From NCBI RefSeq assembly GCF_900218015.1, contig NZ_UFQQ01000006.1, positions 1 to 64,000 on the forward strand: a stretch of DNA of 64,000 nt, written 5' to 3'. Position numbers and translations under genes: made by a program. The notes beneath the pieces were generated by a model. The model made no database searches. It saw only the letters and a program-made list of their open reading frames with translations, and had not been told where the DNA came from. The DNA comes from Rhodopseudomonas pentothenatexigens. GTDB lineage: Bacteria; Pseudomonadota; Alphaproteobacteria; Rhizobiales; Xanthobacteraceae. Of this stretch, positions 45,009 to 54,120 are shown one piece after another (the first letter of the stretch is position 1; each line of letters opens with the position of its first letter).

Positions 45009-46774
45009 GCCAGCGCTCCGAGATAGGCCTTGATCACGTCCGGGTTGGTCTTGATCGCGTCGGGCGTGCCTTCGGCGATCCGCGTGCCGAAGTCGAGCAC
45101 CACGATGCGGTCGGCGAGGTCCATCACGAAGCCCATGTCGTGCTCGACCAGCAGCACCGACATGCTGCCGGCCTTGAGCTGGCGCAGCAGCGCGGCGAGA
45201 CGCTGCTTCTCCAGGTGGCGCAGCCCGGCGGCGGGCTCGTCGAGCAGCAGCAGTTCCGGATCGGCGCACAGCGCGCGGGCGATCTCGACGATGCGCTGCT
45301 GGCCGAGCGACAGGCTGCCGGCAAGCTGATCGATCTCGGCGCCGAGCCCGACCCGTTCGATCTGTCGCGTGGCCTCGGCGAGCAGCTTGGCCTCGTCGCC
45401 GCGATCGAACCGCAGCATGCTGGTGATCGCGCCGGAGCGGCCGCGCAGATGCGCGCCGATCGCGACGTTCTCCAGCACGGTCATGTCCGGCACCAGCTTG
45501 ACGTGCTGGAAGGTGCGGGCGATGCCGAGCTTCACCACCTCCTGCGGCGGGGTGTTGTCGACCGGCTTGCCGTGCACTTCGATCCGGCCACCGGTGGTGG
45601 TGAGGATGCCGGTGATCAGGTTGAAGGTGGTCGACTTGCCGGCGCCGTTGGGGCCGATCAGCGCGACGATCTCGGCGGCGTTGACCTCGAACGACACATC
45701 GTTGACGGCGACCACGCCGCCGAACTGCTTTCGCGCCCGCTCGACTTTCAACAGCGGTGCGGCGGAGCTGCCCACCCGTTCACGTGCGGGCAGGCCGCCG
45801 GCCTTTCCGGTGGCGGTGCGGCGAAACTTCAGCGGAACCAGATTGGCGAGCCACGGCCACACGCCGCCGGGTGCAAGCTGCAGCAGCACCACCAGGAGGA
45901 TGCCGAACACGATGATCTCGAGCTGGCCCTGGCCGCCGAACAGCAGCGGCAGATAGCCCTGCAGCACCTCTTTGAGGATGATCACGATCGCGGCGCCGAG
46001 CACGCCGCCCCAGACGTAGCCGGCGCCGCCGACCACGGCGATGAACAGATATTCGATGCCGGCCTGCGGCCCGAACGGCGTCGGATTGACGTTGCGCTGG
46101 AAGTGCGCGTACAGCCAGCCCGACAGCCCGGCCAGCACCGCGGCGTAGATGAACACCAAAAGCTTGGCGCGCGCGGTCTGCACCCCGAAGGCTTCGGCGG
46201 CGACGTGGCCGCGGCGCAGCGCGCGGATGGCGCGGCCGGTGCGGCTGTCGAGCAGGTTCATGGTCAGCACCGCGCTGATCAGCACCATCGCCCAGATCAC
46301 GAAATAGATCGAATAGGGATCGTACATGTCGATCGGGCCGATCGACAGCGGCGGCACCCGCGAGATACCGTCGTTGCGGCCGAGGAAGTCGAGCTTGCTG
46401 AACAAATAATACAGCGCGATGCCCCAGGCGATGGTGCCGAGCGGCAGATAATGGCCGGACAGCCGCACCGTCATCAGTCCGAGCAGCACCGCGGCGATGC
46501 CTGCGACGACGAGCGAGGCCGGCAGCGTCAGCCACGGCGACAGGCCGTAGACGGTGGTGATGTAGGCGGTGGTGTAGGCGCCGAAGCCGCAGAACGCGGC
46601 CTGGCCGAACGAGGTGAGCCCGCCCACGCCGGTGAGCAGCACCAGGCCCATCGCGACCAGCGCCGCCAGGCCGATATTGTCGAGCAGCACGATCCAGAAC
46701 GGCGGAATCCCCGGGATCAGCGGCAGCACCGTCATCACGGAGGCGAACAGGAGAACAGGCAGCCAACGCGGCAT
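45005..46774 (-). CDS. Fused ABC permease-ATPase (LivM-LivG type) for aromatic acids
   Basis: This is a 589-residue fusion. Residues 1-330 form a LivM-type permease with eight or more helices (for example [20 protein letters not shown] and [20 protein letters not shown]). A short linker at about 320-340 precedes a LivG-type ATPase with Walker [19 protein letters not shown], signature [17 protein letters not shown] and Walker [13 protein letters not shown]. The same domain pair is encoded by two genes in most branched-chain amino-acid systems. It overlaps the downstream ATPase gene and follows the LivH gene after 6 bp, so the three minus-strand genes form one operon. Confidence 0.9.
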   Translation of the reverse strand: MPRWLPVLLFASVMTVLPLIPGIPPFWIVLLDNIGLAALVAMGLVLLTGVGGLTSFGQAAFCGFGAYTTAYITTVYGLSPWLTLPASLVVAGIAAVLLGLMTVRLSGHYLPLGTIAWGIALYYLFSKLDFLGRNDGISRVPPLSIGPIDMYDPYSIYFVIWAMVLISAVLTMNLLDSRTGRAIRALRRGHVAAEAFGVQTARAKLLVFIYAAVLAGLSGWLYAHFQRNVNPTPFGPQAGIEYLFIAVVGGAGYVWGGVLGAAIVIILKEVLQGYLPLLFGGQGQLEIIVFGILLVVLLQLAPGGVWPWLANLVPLKFRRTATGKAGGLPARERVGSSAAPLLKVERARKQFGGVVAVNDVSFEVNAAEIVALIGPNGAGKSTTFNLITGILTTTGGRIEVHGKPVDNTPPQEVVKLGIARTFQHVKLVPDMTVLENVAIGAHLRGRSGAITSMLRFDRGDEAKLLAEATRQIERVGLGAEIDQLAGSLSLGQQRIVEIARALCADPELLLLDEPAAGLRHLEKQRLAALLRQLKAGSMSVLLVEHDMGFVMDLADRIVVLDFGTRIAEGTPDAIKTNPDVIKAYLGALA

Positions 46775-46780
46775 CGCGCT

Positions 46781-47821
46781 TCAGTCCTTCTCTTCTTCGA
46801 CCGCAGGCGCGGCGAGCGAGCGCAGCACCAGCACCGGCAGGATCAGCGTGAAGACGATCACCTCCTTGTAGTTCGAGGCGTAGAACGAGGAGAACGACTC
46901 GACGATGCCGACCACGAGCGCGGCGACCGCGGTCAGCGGATAGCTCACCAGCCCGCCGATGATCGCGGCGACGAATCCCTTCAGCCCGATCAGGAAGCCG
47001 GTGTCGTAATAGAGCGTGGTGATCGGCACGATCAGGATGCCGGAGATCGCGCCGATCACCGAGGCGAGCAGGAACGCGATCTGGCCGGAGAGCGAGGTGC
47101 GGATGCCGACCAGCCGGGCGCCGAGCCGGTTGACCGCGGTGGCGCGCAGCGCCTTGCCGTAGCGGGTGAAGCCGAAGAACAGCCACAGCGCCGCCATCAG
47201 CGCCAGCGTGATGCCATACACGGCGAGACTCTGGCCGGTGAACAACAGCGGCCCGACGCTGAGCGCCACGTCGGACAGCGGCGGCCCGCGCAGGCCTTCG
47301 GCGCCGAAGAACACCAGGCCGAAGCCCTGCAGCGCCAGATGGCAGCCGACCGAGGCGATCAGCAGCACCAGAACCGAGGTGTGAGCCAGCGGCTGGAAGG
47401 CGATGCGATACAGAAACAGCCCGATCGCGGCGACGATCAGCAGCGACAGCGCGATGTTGACGGCGACGCCCGGCTTGTGTGCCGGCAGCCACGTCGCCAA
47501 CGCCAGCACCACGGCGGGAAACACGATGTAGATCAGCGCGGCCCGCACCACCTTGGCAAGGTGCAGCGACTTGCGGGCGCCGAACAATTCGAAACCGAAT
47601 GCGACCACACCCATCACCAGCGCAAGCTGTGCAGTGCCGGGGACGCCGCCGGCCGACAGCGTCGCGTAGGTGAGGGCGCCGAAGGTGATGAATTCGCCCT
47701 GGGGGATCAGAATGACGCGCGTCACCGCGAACACCAGCACCAGCGCCAGGCCGAGCAGTGCGTAGATCGCGCCGTTGGTGACGCCGTCCTGCAACAGGAA
47801 CAGCAGAATCGTGGTGTTCAC
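46781..47821 (-). CDS. ABC transporter permease (LivH type), GTG start
   Basis: This 346-residue permease starts at GTG 47821, with GGGAGG about ten bases upstream. It begins [20 protein letters not shown] and has about nine hydrophobic helices. The LivH signature [29 protein letters not shown] is seen near the N-terminus, and [20 protein letters not shown] in the second half. An acidic C-terminus follows. It is the first gene of the minus-strand ABC operon that serves couP. A CouR-type palindrome lies 75 bp upstream, shared with divergent couR, so the transporter is probably under the same regulator. Confidence 0.9.
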   Translation of the reverse strand: MNTTILLFLLQDGVTNGAIYALLGLALVLVFAVTRVILIPQGEFITFGALTYATLSAGGVPGTAQLALVMGVVAFGFELFGARKSLHLAKVVRAALIYIVFPAVVLALATWLPAHKPGVAVNIALSLLIVAAIGLFLYRIAFQPLAHTSVLVLLIASVGCHLALQGFGLVFFGAEGLRGPPLSDVALSVGPLLFTGQSLAVYGITLALMAALWLFFGFTRYGKALRATAVNRLGARLVGIRTSLSGQIAFLLASVIGAISGILIVPITTLYYDTGFLIGLKGFVAAIIGGLVSYPLTAVAALVVGIVESFSSFYASNYKEVIVFTLILPVLVLRSLAAPAVEEEKD

Positions 47822-47895
47822 GCGAACGTCCCCTCCCGCGAAGGCGTCGTTGCACGCCTTCGTCCGCCGGCAGTTGTATTCTGCTCGGGCTATTT

Positions 47896-47910
47896 GATAT
47901 GGTGCATAAC
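47896..47910. promoter_or_regulatory. CouR-type operator between couR and the ABC operon
   Basis: GATATG-GTG-CATAAC forms a 15-bp dyad (5 of 6 arm pairs) with the same arm length and 3-bp spacer as the sites upstream of tarP and couA. It lies 77 bp before couR and 75 bp before the permease start, in an AT-rich segment. It would allow CouR to control both divergent units, including its own gene. Confidence 0.62.
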
Positions 47911-47987
47911 AATTATCGATTATAAGCTCAAGGCCCCGCGAACCCGTCGTACCGCGGTTTGCGCTGATCAGGATCACGAGCCCGGCG

Positions 47988-48506
47988 ATGACCGCATCGA
48001 AGACCGCCGCCGCCGTCAAGCCGGCACGCGCCGCGCGCAAGGAGCCGCCGGCCGAGGCTGCCGCCGAGACCTCCGAACTGATGATGGGGGAGTTGTCGGA
48101 GCTGCTCGGCTACGCGCTGAAGCGCGCCCAGCTTCGCGTGTTCGAGGACTTTCTGCAATCGGTGGCGCCGGTGCAGCTGACCCCGGCGCAGTTCTCGGTG
48201 CTGCTGCTGCTCGACGCCAATCCCGGCCGCAACCAGACCGAGATCGCCACCACGCTCGGCATCCTGCGGCCCAACTTCGTGGCGATGCTCGACGCGCTGG
48301 AGAGCCGCGGCCTGTGCCAGCGCACCCGCTCGCCGAGCGACCGCCGTTCGCATATCCTGATGCTGACCGACAAGGGCCGCGCCACGCTGGCGCGCGCCAA
48401 GAAGCTCGTCGCTACCCGGCACGAGGCCCGGCTCACCGAACTGCTCGGCCGCGACAACAGCGAGGCGCTGCTGGCGATGCTGGCGAAGATCGCGCGCGAA
48501 TTCTGA
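47988..48506 (+). CDS. couR: MarR-family repressor of coumarate catabolism
   Basis: This is a 172-residue MarR regulator. A 30-residue Ala/Lys-rich N-terminal extension precedes the winged-HTH domain. Helix-rich dimerisation segments surround [40 protein letters not shown] with the recognition helix, and the wing [20 protein letters not shown]. The R. palustris CouR protein is known to repress couAB and to be released by p-coumaroyl-CoA. The three dyads at 34589, 38622 and 47896 are its likely sites. It diverges from the ABC operon. Confidence 0.92.
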   Translation: MTASKTAAAVKPARAARKEPPAEAAAETSELMMGELSELLGYALKRAQLRVFEDFLQSVAPVQLTPAQFSVLLLLDANPGRNQTEIATTLGILRPNFVAMLDALESRGLCQRTRSPSDRRSHILMLTDKGRATLARAKKLVATRHEARLTELLGRDNSEALLAMLAKIAREF

Positions 48507-48530
48507 GTGCCGCGGTCGAGCCGCTTCGGC

Positions 48531-48917
48531 TCAGCTCTTTTTGAAGCACCGCTTGTCGTTGCCCGGGCAGGGATCGACCTCCTGCACCGAGGCGGTGATC
48601 GACTCGAGCTCGAACGCCGCGCGCTTTCGTTTCGCCACCAGGAAGCGGTCGACGAACGCCACCGAGGTCGCCTTCAGGGTGACGACGGCTTCGGCGCGTT
48701 CGGCGCGGGCGATGAAGTCGTCGGCTTCTTCGGGCGTCAGCGATCGGCAGAACCGCACGACCGCCGCAGCCGGCGATACGTAGCGGGTGAACGGTCCGGG
48801 CGCCGGCTTGTTGGCGGCCCGCTTCGGTACTGCCGATTTCGATGCTGCCTCCGCTTTCGATTTTGCGTTCGACTTCGCTTTCGGCTTTCTTGCCAATCCC
48901 CGCGCGCCGCTCGCCAT
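48531..48917 (-). CDS. Hypothetical small protein with Lys/Ala-rich N-terminus
   Basis: This 128-residue protein of unknown function starts MASGARGLARKPKAKSNAKS from ATG 48917, which has AAGGAG six bases upstream. The longer start at 48935 overlaps the upstream gene's stop. Residues 1-45 are rich in Lys, Ala and Ser and likely disordered and nucleic-acid-binding. Residues about 50-125 hold a helical domain (RFCRSLTPEEADDFIARAER) and a Cys-containing tail ending CPGNDKRCFKKS. It follows the lipoprotein gene closely, so they may be cotranscribed. No family is recognised. Confidence 0.7.
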   Translation of the reverse strand: MASGARGLARKPKAKSNAKSKAEAASKSAVPKRAANKPAPGPFTRYVSPAAAVVRFCRSLTPEEADDFIARAERAEAVVTLKATSVAFVDRFLVAKRKRAAFELESITASVQEVDPCPGNDKRCFKKS

Positions 48918-48931
48918 GATCGTCTCCTTGG

Positions 48932-49978
48932 TCATTGGGCAGGGTAGAGTTGCAGCTCACGACGTTTCATCTGATCGATCGCGATCACGGCGAGGACTTC
49001 GGACGGCGTGCCGCCGCCAGTGACACGATCGCCGACATAGAGGGTCTGCGAGCCGCTGCCGCTCTTGCGCGCTGCAGCGGCCGGGGCGCCGGTGCGCGGC
49101 GCCGTGAACAGATAGGTCCGCAGCGTGGCGAGGTCGGCGACGCGGTCGCCGGCGAGCGCCAGCGCAATCGCGACCTGATGCACGTCGCTGCGTTTGGCGC
49201 TCGCAGTCAGTTGCGCGTCGGCGAGTTCGAACGCGGAGGTGACGCGGGTGAAGACCACGCTCGGCGTCGCGCTGGCGTTCAGGGTGGTGGTGAATACCAG
49301 CTTGTCGGTCATCGCCGGGACCGCGCCGGAGTTGCTGCCGGCGAGGTTGCCGAACAGCGTCAGCTCGATGAAATCCTTGACCAGCTTGTCGACGCCGATC
49401 CGCCCGGTGATCGGATAGATGTAGTTCGCCGCGACGATCTGTCCGTCGCAATAGCGGCCTCGCGCCGGGTCGTTCAACGTCTTGAGCAGATAGCCGAAGG
49501 TGTCGGTGACGGTGAAGGTACGTTGGTTGCTGCGCTTGCGCAGCGCGCCGGCGCCGACGTTCAGCCTGAACACGTGCTCGGGCAGGATCCGCAGCAGGTT
49601 GGCCTGCGAGGTCAGGTCGTTGTCCTCGGTGATGTTGAGGTCGAAATTATAGGCGACACCGGTCTTGTAGAACGTGTCGATCATGGTCCGGACCTTGCCG
49701 TAGGCGAGACCGGGAAACAGCTCGGGACCGAACGCGCTGGTCGCTTCGCGGTCCTGGGCGTAGGTGGCGCTGAGCTGCTGGGCGATCGCATCGCCATTGG
49801 CGGCCAGCTTGTCGACCCAAGCGATCACCACGGTCTGCACCGCGTCACGCGTCTCGCAACGGATGCGCTTGACGATGTCGGGCGTGTCCACGCCGGAGAA
49901 ATCCTCCGGCAGCGGGTGGATCGCGCACCCGGTCAGCACCAACAATGCGATGGCAGCCGAAACGATGCTCTTCCACAT
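48932..49978 (-). CDS. Predicted lipoprotein of unknown function
   Basis: This 348-residue protein opens MWKSIVSAAIALLVLTGCAI, a lipoprotein signal peptide with the lipobox LTGC (lipidated Cys18). The mature sequence is mixed alpha/beta without known catalytic motifs, with a segment FGYLLKTLNDPARGRYCDGQ and a Ser/Gly/Ala-rich stretch near residue 315. It is probably anchored to the inner or outer membrane facing the periplasm. It is upstream of the small Lys/Ala-rich protein gene. I know no described function. Confidence 0.8.
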   Translation of the reverse strand: MWKSIVSAAIALLVLTGCAIHPLPEDFSGVDTPDIVKRIRCETRDAVQTVVIAWVDKLAANGDAIAQQLSATYAQDREATSAFGPELFPGLAYGKVRTMIDTFYKTGVAYNFDLNITEDNDLTSQANLLRILPEHVFRLNVGAGALRKRSNQRTFTVTDTFGYLLKTLNDPARGRYCDGQIVAANYIYPITGRIGVDKLVKDFIELTLFGNLAGSNSGAVPAMTDKLVFTTTLNASATPSVVFTRVTSAFELADAQLTASAKRSDVHQVAIALALAGDRVADLATLRTYLFTAPRTGAPAAAARKSGSGSQTLYVGDRVTGGGTPSEVLAVIAIDQMKRRELQLYPAQ

Positions 49979-50109
49979 CGCGATGCCTCGGACAATGACG
50001 CGAACTACAAAGGAACGACAACCTGAAATAATCGCCGACTATACGCCGGCGCGCCGCGGAGTCTGTGGTTTCGATGCAACTATGAGGCGAATTCGTTCCG
50101 GCGTCGGTG

Positions 50110-51840
50110 TTACGGAAGTACTTCCCGGCGCTCGGCGAGGCGGGCGTCGAGGGCGGCGCGCTTGTCGGCGAGCAGGCCGTGGTCGGCGGCTTCGATGACG
50201 TCGAACAGCTCCTGCGCTTCGGTGATCCGGGTCACGGTGACGTAGTCGGCACCGGCCTGGTACATCGTCTCGACATCGGTCAGCAGATCCGCCGTGGCGA
50301 CGATCTGCGCGGTCGGATTGAGGGCCCTGACGTGGCGCACCAGCCGCTCGTTGGTGGCGCCCTTCAGCAGCGAATCCGGCACGCTGAGGATGATGATCTC
50401 GGCCTTGCCGACGCCGGCATGCAGCAGGGTGTCGACGTTGCTGATGTCGCCGTAGATCACATGCATGCCGCGCTCGGTGAGGGTGCGGTACACCGTCGGG
50501 TTGAAGTCGATCACGCTGATCTGCTTGAGCCGCTCCGGCGCGTGGCGTTCGATCTCGCTGACCAGTGCACTGGCGGCGCGGAAGAAGCCGAGGATGACGA
50601 TGCGGTGCACCGCGCCGTGGCCGGCCTCGGCGGCAGCGTCGGCGCCGCTCTGCTGCTGGCCGAGATCGCGCAAGCCGAACCGGGTCAACGTGCCGATCGC
50701 GCGGCGGGTGATCGTATCGCTGCGCATGATCACGAAGGTCGACAGCACCGCCAGCAGCACGAAGGCGAACGAGGCGGCGCTCGCGGTCTGGGTGCCGATA
50801 TGGCCGGCGGCGACGCCGGTCTGGATCACCACCAGCGAAAACTCGCTGATCTGCGCCAGATTCAGCGCCGGCAGCAGGCTGGCGCGCAGGCCCTGCTTCA
50901 TCAGATACAGCGGCAGGAAGGTGGTGAGCAGCCGGCTCGCCAGCGTGAACACGGCGATCGCCAGCGCCAGCCCGATCACCGAACCGTTCGGGATCGGAAT
51001 CGTCATGCCGAGCGCGACGAAGAACAGGGTGATGAAGAAGTCCCGCAGCGTCGTCACCTTGGCGGTGACGTCGAGCGCGTAGGGGAAGGTCGACAGCGAC
51101 ACGCCGGCGACCAGCGCGCCCATCTCGCGCGACAGGTGCAGGTGCTCGGCGATTCCGCCGATCAGGAAACACCAGGCCAGTGCGCCGAGCAGCACCAGTT
51201 CGGGGGTGCGGGCGATGCGGTGGAACAGCCAGGGCAGCACGTAGCGCGACAGCAAGAGCGCGGTCGCCACCAGCGCTGCGACGCGGCCGACCGACAGCAG
51301 CAGCACGCCGATCTGCAGATCGGCCAGGCTGGGCTGTACCGCCAGGAACAGGATGGCGAAGATGTCCTGCAGCACCAGGATACCGAGGGTGATCCGGCCG
51401 GGCAGGGTGTCGAGCTCGCGCTTCTCGTACAACACCTTGACGATGATCACGGTGGAGGACAGCGCGCACGCCACCGTCAGATACAGCGCATCGAAATGAC
51501 CGCCGCCGAACGCCAGCCCGATGCCGACGAAGAACGCGATGCCGAGCAGCACGCCGCCGGCGATCTGACCGCCGGCAGCCACCAGGATCACCGGGCCGGC
51601 ACGGATGATCTTCTTCAGGTCGATCTCCAGCCCGATCATGAACAGCATGAAGATCAGGCCGAGCTCGGAGATCACCGCGATCGAGTTCTCCGACTTGACC
51701 CAGCCGAGCCCGAATGGACCGATCACGAAGCCGGCGACGAGATACGCGAGGATCAGCGGCTGGCGGAAGAAATGCGCGGCCAGTCCGAGCAGCCAGGCGA
51801 ACAGGATGCTCAGCGTGATATCGCCAATCAGTTCGTGCAT
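50110..51840 (-). CDS. CPA2-family cation/proton antiporter with C-terminal nucleotide-binding-like domain (KefB/YbaL type)
   Basis: This 576-residue protein starts MHELIGDITLSILFAWLLGL from ATG 51840. About twelve hydrophobic helices (residues 1-400) hold CPA2 segments such as LILAYLVAGFVIGPFGLGWV, ELGLIFMLFMIGLEIDLKKI and SSTVIIVKVLYEKRELDTLPG. The C-terminal 160 residues resemble a TrkA-N/RCK domain (IVILGFFRAASALVSEIERH, then VIYGDISNVDTLLHAGVGKA). The usual GxGxxG nucleotide loop is replaced by GFFRAAS, so nucleotide control may be altered. It exchanges K+ or Na+ for H+. Its 519-bp upstream gap to the cyclase has no supported gene. Confidence 0.87.
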   Translation of the reverse strand: MHELIGDITLSILFAWLLGLAAHFFRQPLILAYLVAGFVIGPFGLGWVKSENSIAVISELGLIFMLFMIGLEIDLKKIIRAGPVILVAAGGQIAGGVLLGIAFFVGIGLAFGGGHFDALYLTVACALSSTVIIVKVLYEKRELDTLPGRITLGILVLQDIFAILFLAVQPSLADLQIGVLLLSVGRVAALVATALLLSRYVLPWLFHRIARTPELVLLGALAWCFLIGGIAEHLHLSREMGALVAGVSLSTFPYALDVTAKVTTLRDFFITLFFVALGMTIPIPNGSVIGLALAIAVFTLASRLLTTFLPLYLMKQGLRASLLPALNLAQISEFSLVVIQTGVAAGHIGTQTASAASFAFVLLAVLSTFVIMRSDTITRRAIGTLTRFGLRDLGQQQSGADAAAEAGHGAVHRIVILGFFRAASALVSEIERHAPERLKQISVIDFNPTVYRTLTERGMHVIYGDISNVDTLLHAGVGKAEIIILSVPDSLLKGATNERLVRHVRALNPTAQIVATADLLTDVETMYQAGADYVTVTRITEAQELFDVIEAADHGLLADKRAALDARLAERREVLP

Positions 51841-52359
51841 GCACCTGCCGCCGTGGAACGCTCTGGCGCGAACAATAAAGGGACAGCCAAGCCGAGACAA
51901 CGCATCGGGAGTCCGGCTCGCGAAACGGAACGCCGTCGCTTCGGCGATCCCGTGATTCTCCATCTGGAATGCCTGATTCTGTCCGCCGGTGCACCGGCTT
52001 TGGCGCGATCGCCGACCGCGGTGGCATCCGTGTGCGCGCTCCGCTAACCGCTGCCGGCCGCAGCGCGCACCATCGCGGGCTCGATCGCTGTGCCGGCCGG
52101 TTCCAGCCCGTCGATCGATCAGGCCGGGTCGGAGGCGGTTCGTCGCTGACGCTGAGTATCCGCAACGGCGCCACGCCTTCATTTCGCAGGACGGCCCGAT
52201 CTCGAGGACGCGCGGTCTGGGAGAGCCGGCGGCCGCCGCGAGGTGCGCCCCGCTGCCCCGATTGGTCGGCTTATTGGTAGCCTTGCACCTCGGATGCTTC
52301 CCTTTATACCGCCTGCGCTTTAGGTTGCGGGCCACGGCGGCAATCGGGACGGGCGCGGC
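51841..52359. other. 519-bp intergenic stretch between divergent antiporter and cyclase genes
   Basis: No ORF with coding character, repeat of families A-E, or RNA gene is evident. It is GC-rich throughout except for a short TTTATA near 52310, which could be part of the cyclase promoter. It could contain a decayed gene that I cannot identify. Confidence 0.5.
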
Positions 52360-53934
52360 ATGGACAATTCAGACACCGACAATCTGCGCGCCCGCGGATG
52401 GTGGACCGGGCTTTCGATCGCGATGCTGCTGCTCGGTCTGCCGCTGGCGGTGTGGCTGGACCTCACCACCCTCGCCGAGGCGGCCTTGCGCCGGCAGGCG
52501 TCCGACCTGAATTCGGTCATCAAGAGCGTCCGACACTATTACGCCGCCAACGTGGTCGGCCGGATTCTGGCCCATCCCGGCCAGGTCCAGGTGATCCACG
52601 ACTACGAGACCGTGCCAGGTGCCATTCCGATCCCGGCGACGCTGTCGCTCGAGCTTGGCAAGGTGATCGGCGAACAGCAGAGCAACATCACCTACCGCTT
52701 CGTCTCGGATTATCCGTTCGCCAATCGCGCGCCGCACCAGCTCGACGTCTTCGAGCGGGATGCGCTCGCGGCGCTGCGCAAAGACGCCGGCGAGAACATC
52801 GTCTCGGCCTCCGCCGGGCTGTTCAGCGACAGTGTCCGGCTGGTGTCGCCGGTGACGATGGCGCCGGCCTGCGTCGCCTGCCACAACACCCACCCCGAAA
52901 GCCCGAAGCGCGACTGGAAGGTCGGCGACGTCCGCGGCATCCAGGAGGTGATGATCACCCAGCCGATCGCCGCCAACCTGTTCTCGTTCAAGTTCCTGCT
53001 GGCGTATTTCGTGCTGGCGGCGGTGTGCGGGGTGTCGTTCCTGACGATGCAGCGCCGGCAGTCCCAGAAGATCGTCGCGATGAACCGCGAGCTCGAGACC
53101 AACAACGATTTCCTGGCCTCGCTGTCGATGAAGATCTCGCGCTATATCCCGCCGCAGATCTACAAAAGCATCTTCTCCGGGCAGAAGGACGTCGTCATCC
53201 ACACCGAGCGCAAGAAGCTGACGATCTTCTTCTCCGACATCCAGAACTTCACCGCCACCACCGAGCGGCTGCAGCCCGAGCTGATCACCCAACTGCTCAA
53301 CGAGTATTTCACCGAGATGTCGGAGATCGCGCATCGCCATGGCGGCACCATCGACAAGTTCATCGGCGATGCGATGCTGATCTTCTTCGGCGATCCGGAG
53401 ACCAAAGGCGACCGCGCCGACGCCCAGGCCTGCGTGCGGATGGCGTGGGCGATGCAGCGCCGGCTGTCCGAGCTCAACGCCAAGTGGCGCGCCGCCGGGA
53501 TCGAGCAGCCGTTCCGGTCGCGGATCGGGATCAATTCCGGCTATTGCAACGTCGGCAATTTCGGCAGCGCCGACCGGATGGACTACACCATCATCGGCGC
53601 CGAGGCGAACCTCGCCGCGCGACTGCAATCGATCGCCGAACCCGGCGGCATCGTCATCAGCTACGAGACCTACGCGCTGGTCAGCGACGTCGTCGACGCC
53701 CATGCACTGCCGTCGATCACCATGAAGGGCATCAGCCGCGAGGTGGTGCCGTATGCGGTCGATCGTCTGCGCGACGGCCGCGACAGTTCCGACGTCGTGA
53801 TCGAGAAGCTGCCGGGCCTGGATTTCTACCTCGACGCCGCGGCGATGAATCCCGCCGACAGCGCCAAGGTCCGCGCCGTGTTGCAGCAGGCGCTGTCCTC
53901 GCTGGAGCGGCGGCAGGAACGGGCGGCGGAGTGA
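52360..53934 (+). CDS. Membrane class III nucleotidyl cyclase with haem-binding sensor domain
   Basis: This is a 524-residue protein. TM helix 1 (about 17-35) and TM helix 2 (about 210-230) enclose a periplasmic domain of the DUF3365/Tll0287 type with the c-type haem motif Cys171-Val-Ala-Cys174-His175 (APACVACHNTHPE). A short coiled linker leads to a class III cyclase domain (about 285-440) with metal-binding Asp in FFSDIQNFTATTER and in DKFIGDAMLIFF. The C-terminal pair DYTIIG and NLAARLQ carries the adenine-selecting Asp408 and transition-state Asn417/Arg421 positions. It probably makes cAMP in response to redox or gas binding at a periplasmic haem. No effector gene is adjacent. Confidence 0.87.
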   Translation: MDNSDTDNLRARGWWTGLSIAMLLLGLPLAVWLDLTTLAEAALRRQASDLNSVIKSVRHYYAANVVGRILAHPGQVQVIHDYETVPGAIPIPATLSLELGKVIGEQQSNITYRFVSDYPFANRAPHQLDVFERDALAALRKDAGENIVSASAGLFSDSVRLVSPVTMAPACVACHNTHPESPKRDWKVGDVRGIQEVMITQPIAANLFSFKFLLAYFVLAAVCGVSFLTMQRRQSQKIVAMNRELETNNDFLASLSMKISRYIPPQIYKSIFSGQKDVVIHTERKKLTIFFSDIQNFTATTERLQPELITQLLNEYFTEMSEIAHRHGGTIDKFIGDAMLIFFGDPETKGDRADAQACVRMAWAMQRRLSELNAKWRAAGIEQPFRSRIGINSGYCNVGNFGSADRMDYTIIGAEANLAARLQSIAEPGGIVISYETYALVSDVVDAHALPSITMKGISREVVPYAVDRLRDGRDSSDVVIEKLPGLDFYLDAAAMNPADSAKVRAVLQQALSSLERRQERAAE

Positions 53935-53974
53935 TATCGAGCCGTTCGGGATTGGGTACACGTCCGACCACCGC

Positions 53975-54063
53975 GTCATGGCCGGGCTCGTCCCGGCCAT
54001 CCACGTCTTGCTCGCGCAACTGACTGCGAGACGTGGATGCCCGGGACAAGGCCGGGCAAGACG
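53975..54063. repeat. Palindromic intergenic repeat, family C
   Basis: This 89-bp element opens CGTCATGGCCGGGCTCGTCC, continues CGGCCATCCACGTCTTG, and closes with AGACGTGGATGCCCGGGACA, AGGCCGGGCAAGACG. It lies between the convergent cyclase and glycerate kinase genes. Confidence 0.85.
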
Positions 54064-54120
54064 CGTGGAAACGAAACGGCCTGATTTAGAGGCTGTCTAT
54101 GGCGAGCGACGCGGAAGTCG

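Noticed and set aside
44999-48544. Very long plus-strand open frame opposite the ABC operon and couR region
   Set aside because: It is rich in His, Arg, Gln and Asp repeats typical of the antisense of GC-rich genes, has no domain and lies opposite three clear ABC genes.
51841-52335. N-terminal extension of the antiporter up to 52335
   Set aside because: The residues are Arg/Pro-rich without hydrophobic helices. The family start MHELIGDITLS at 51840 has a ribosome-binding site.
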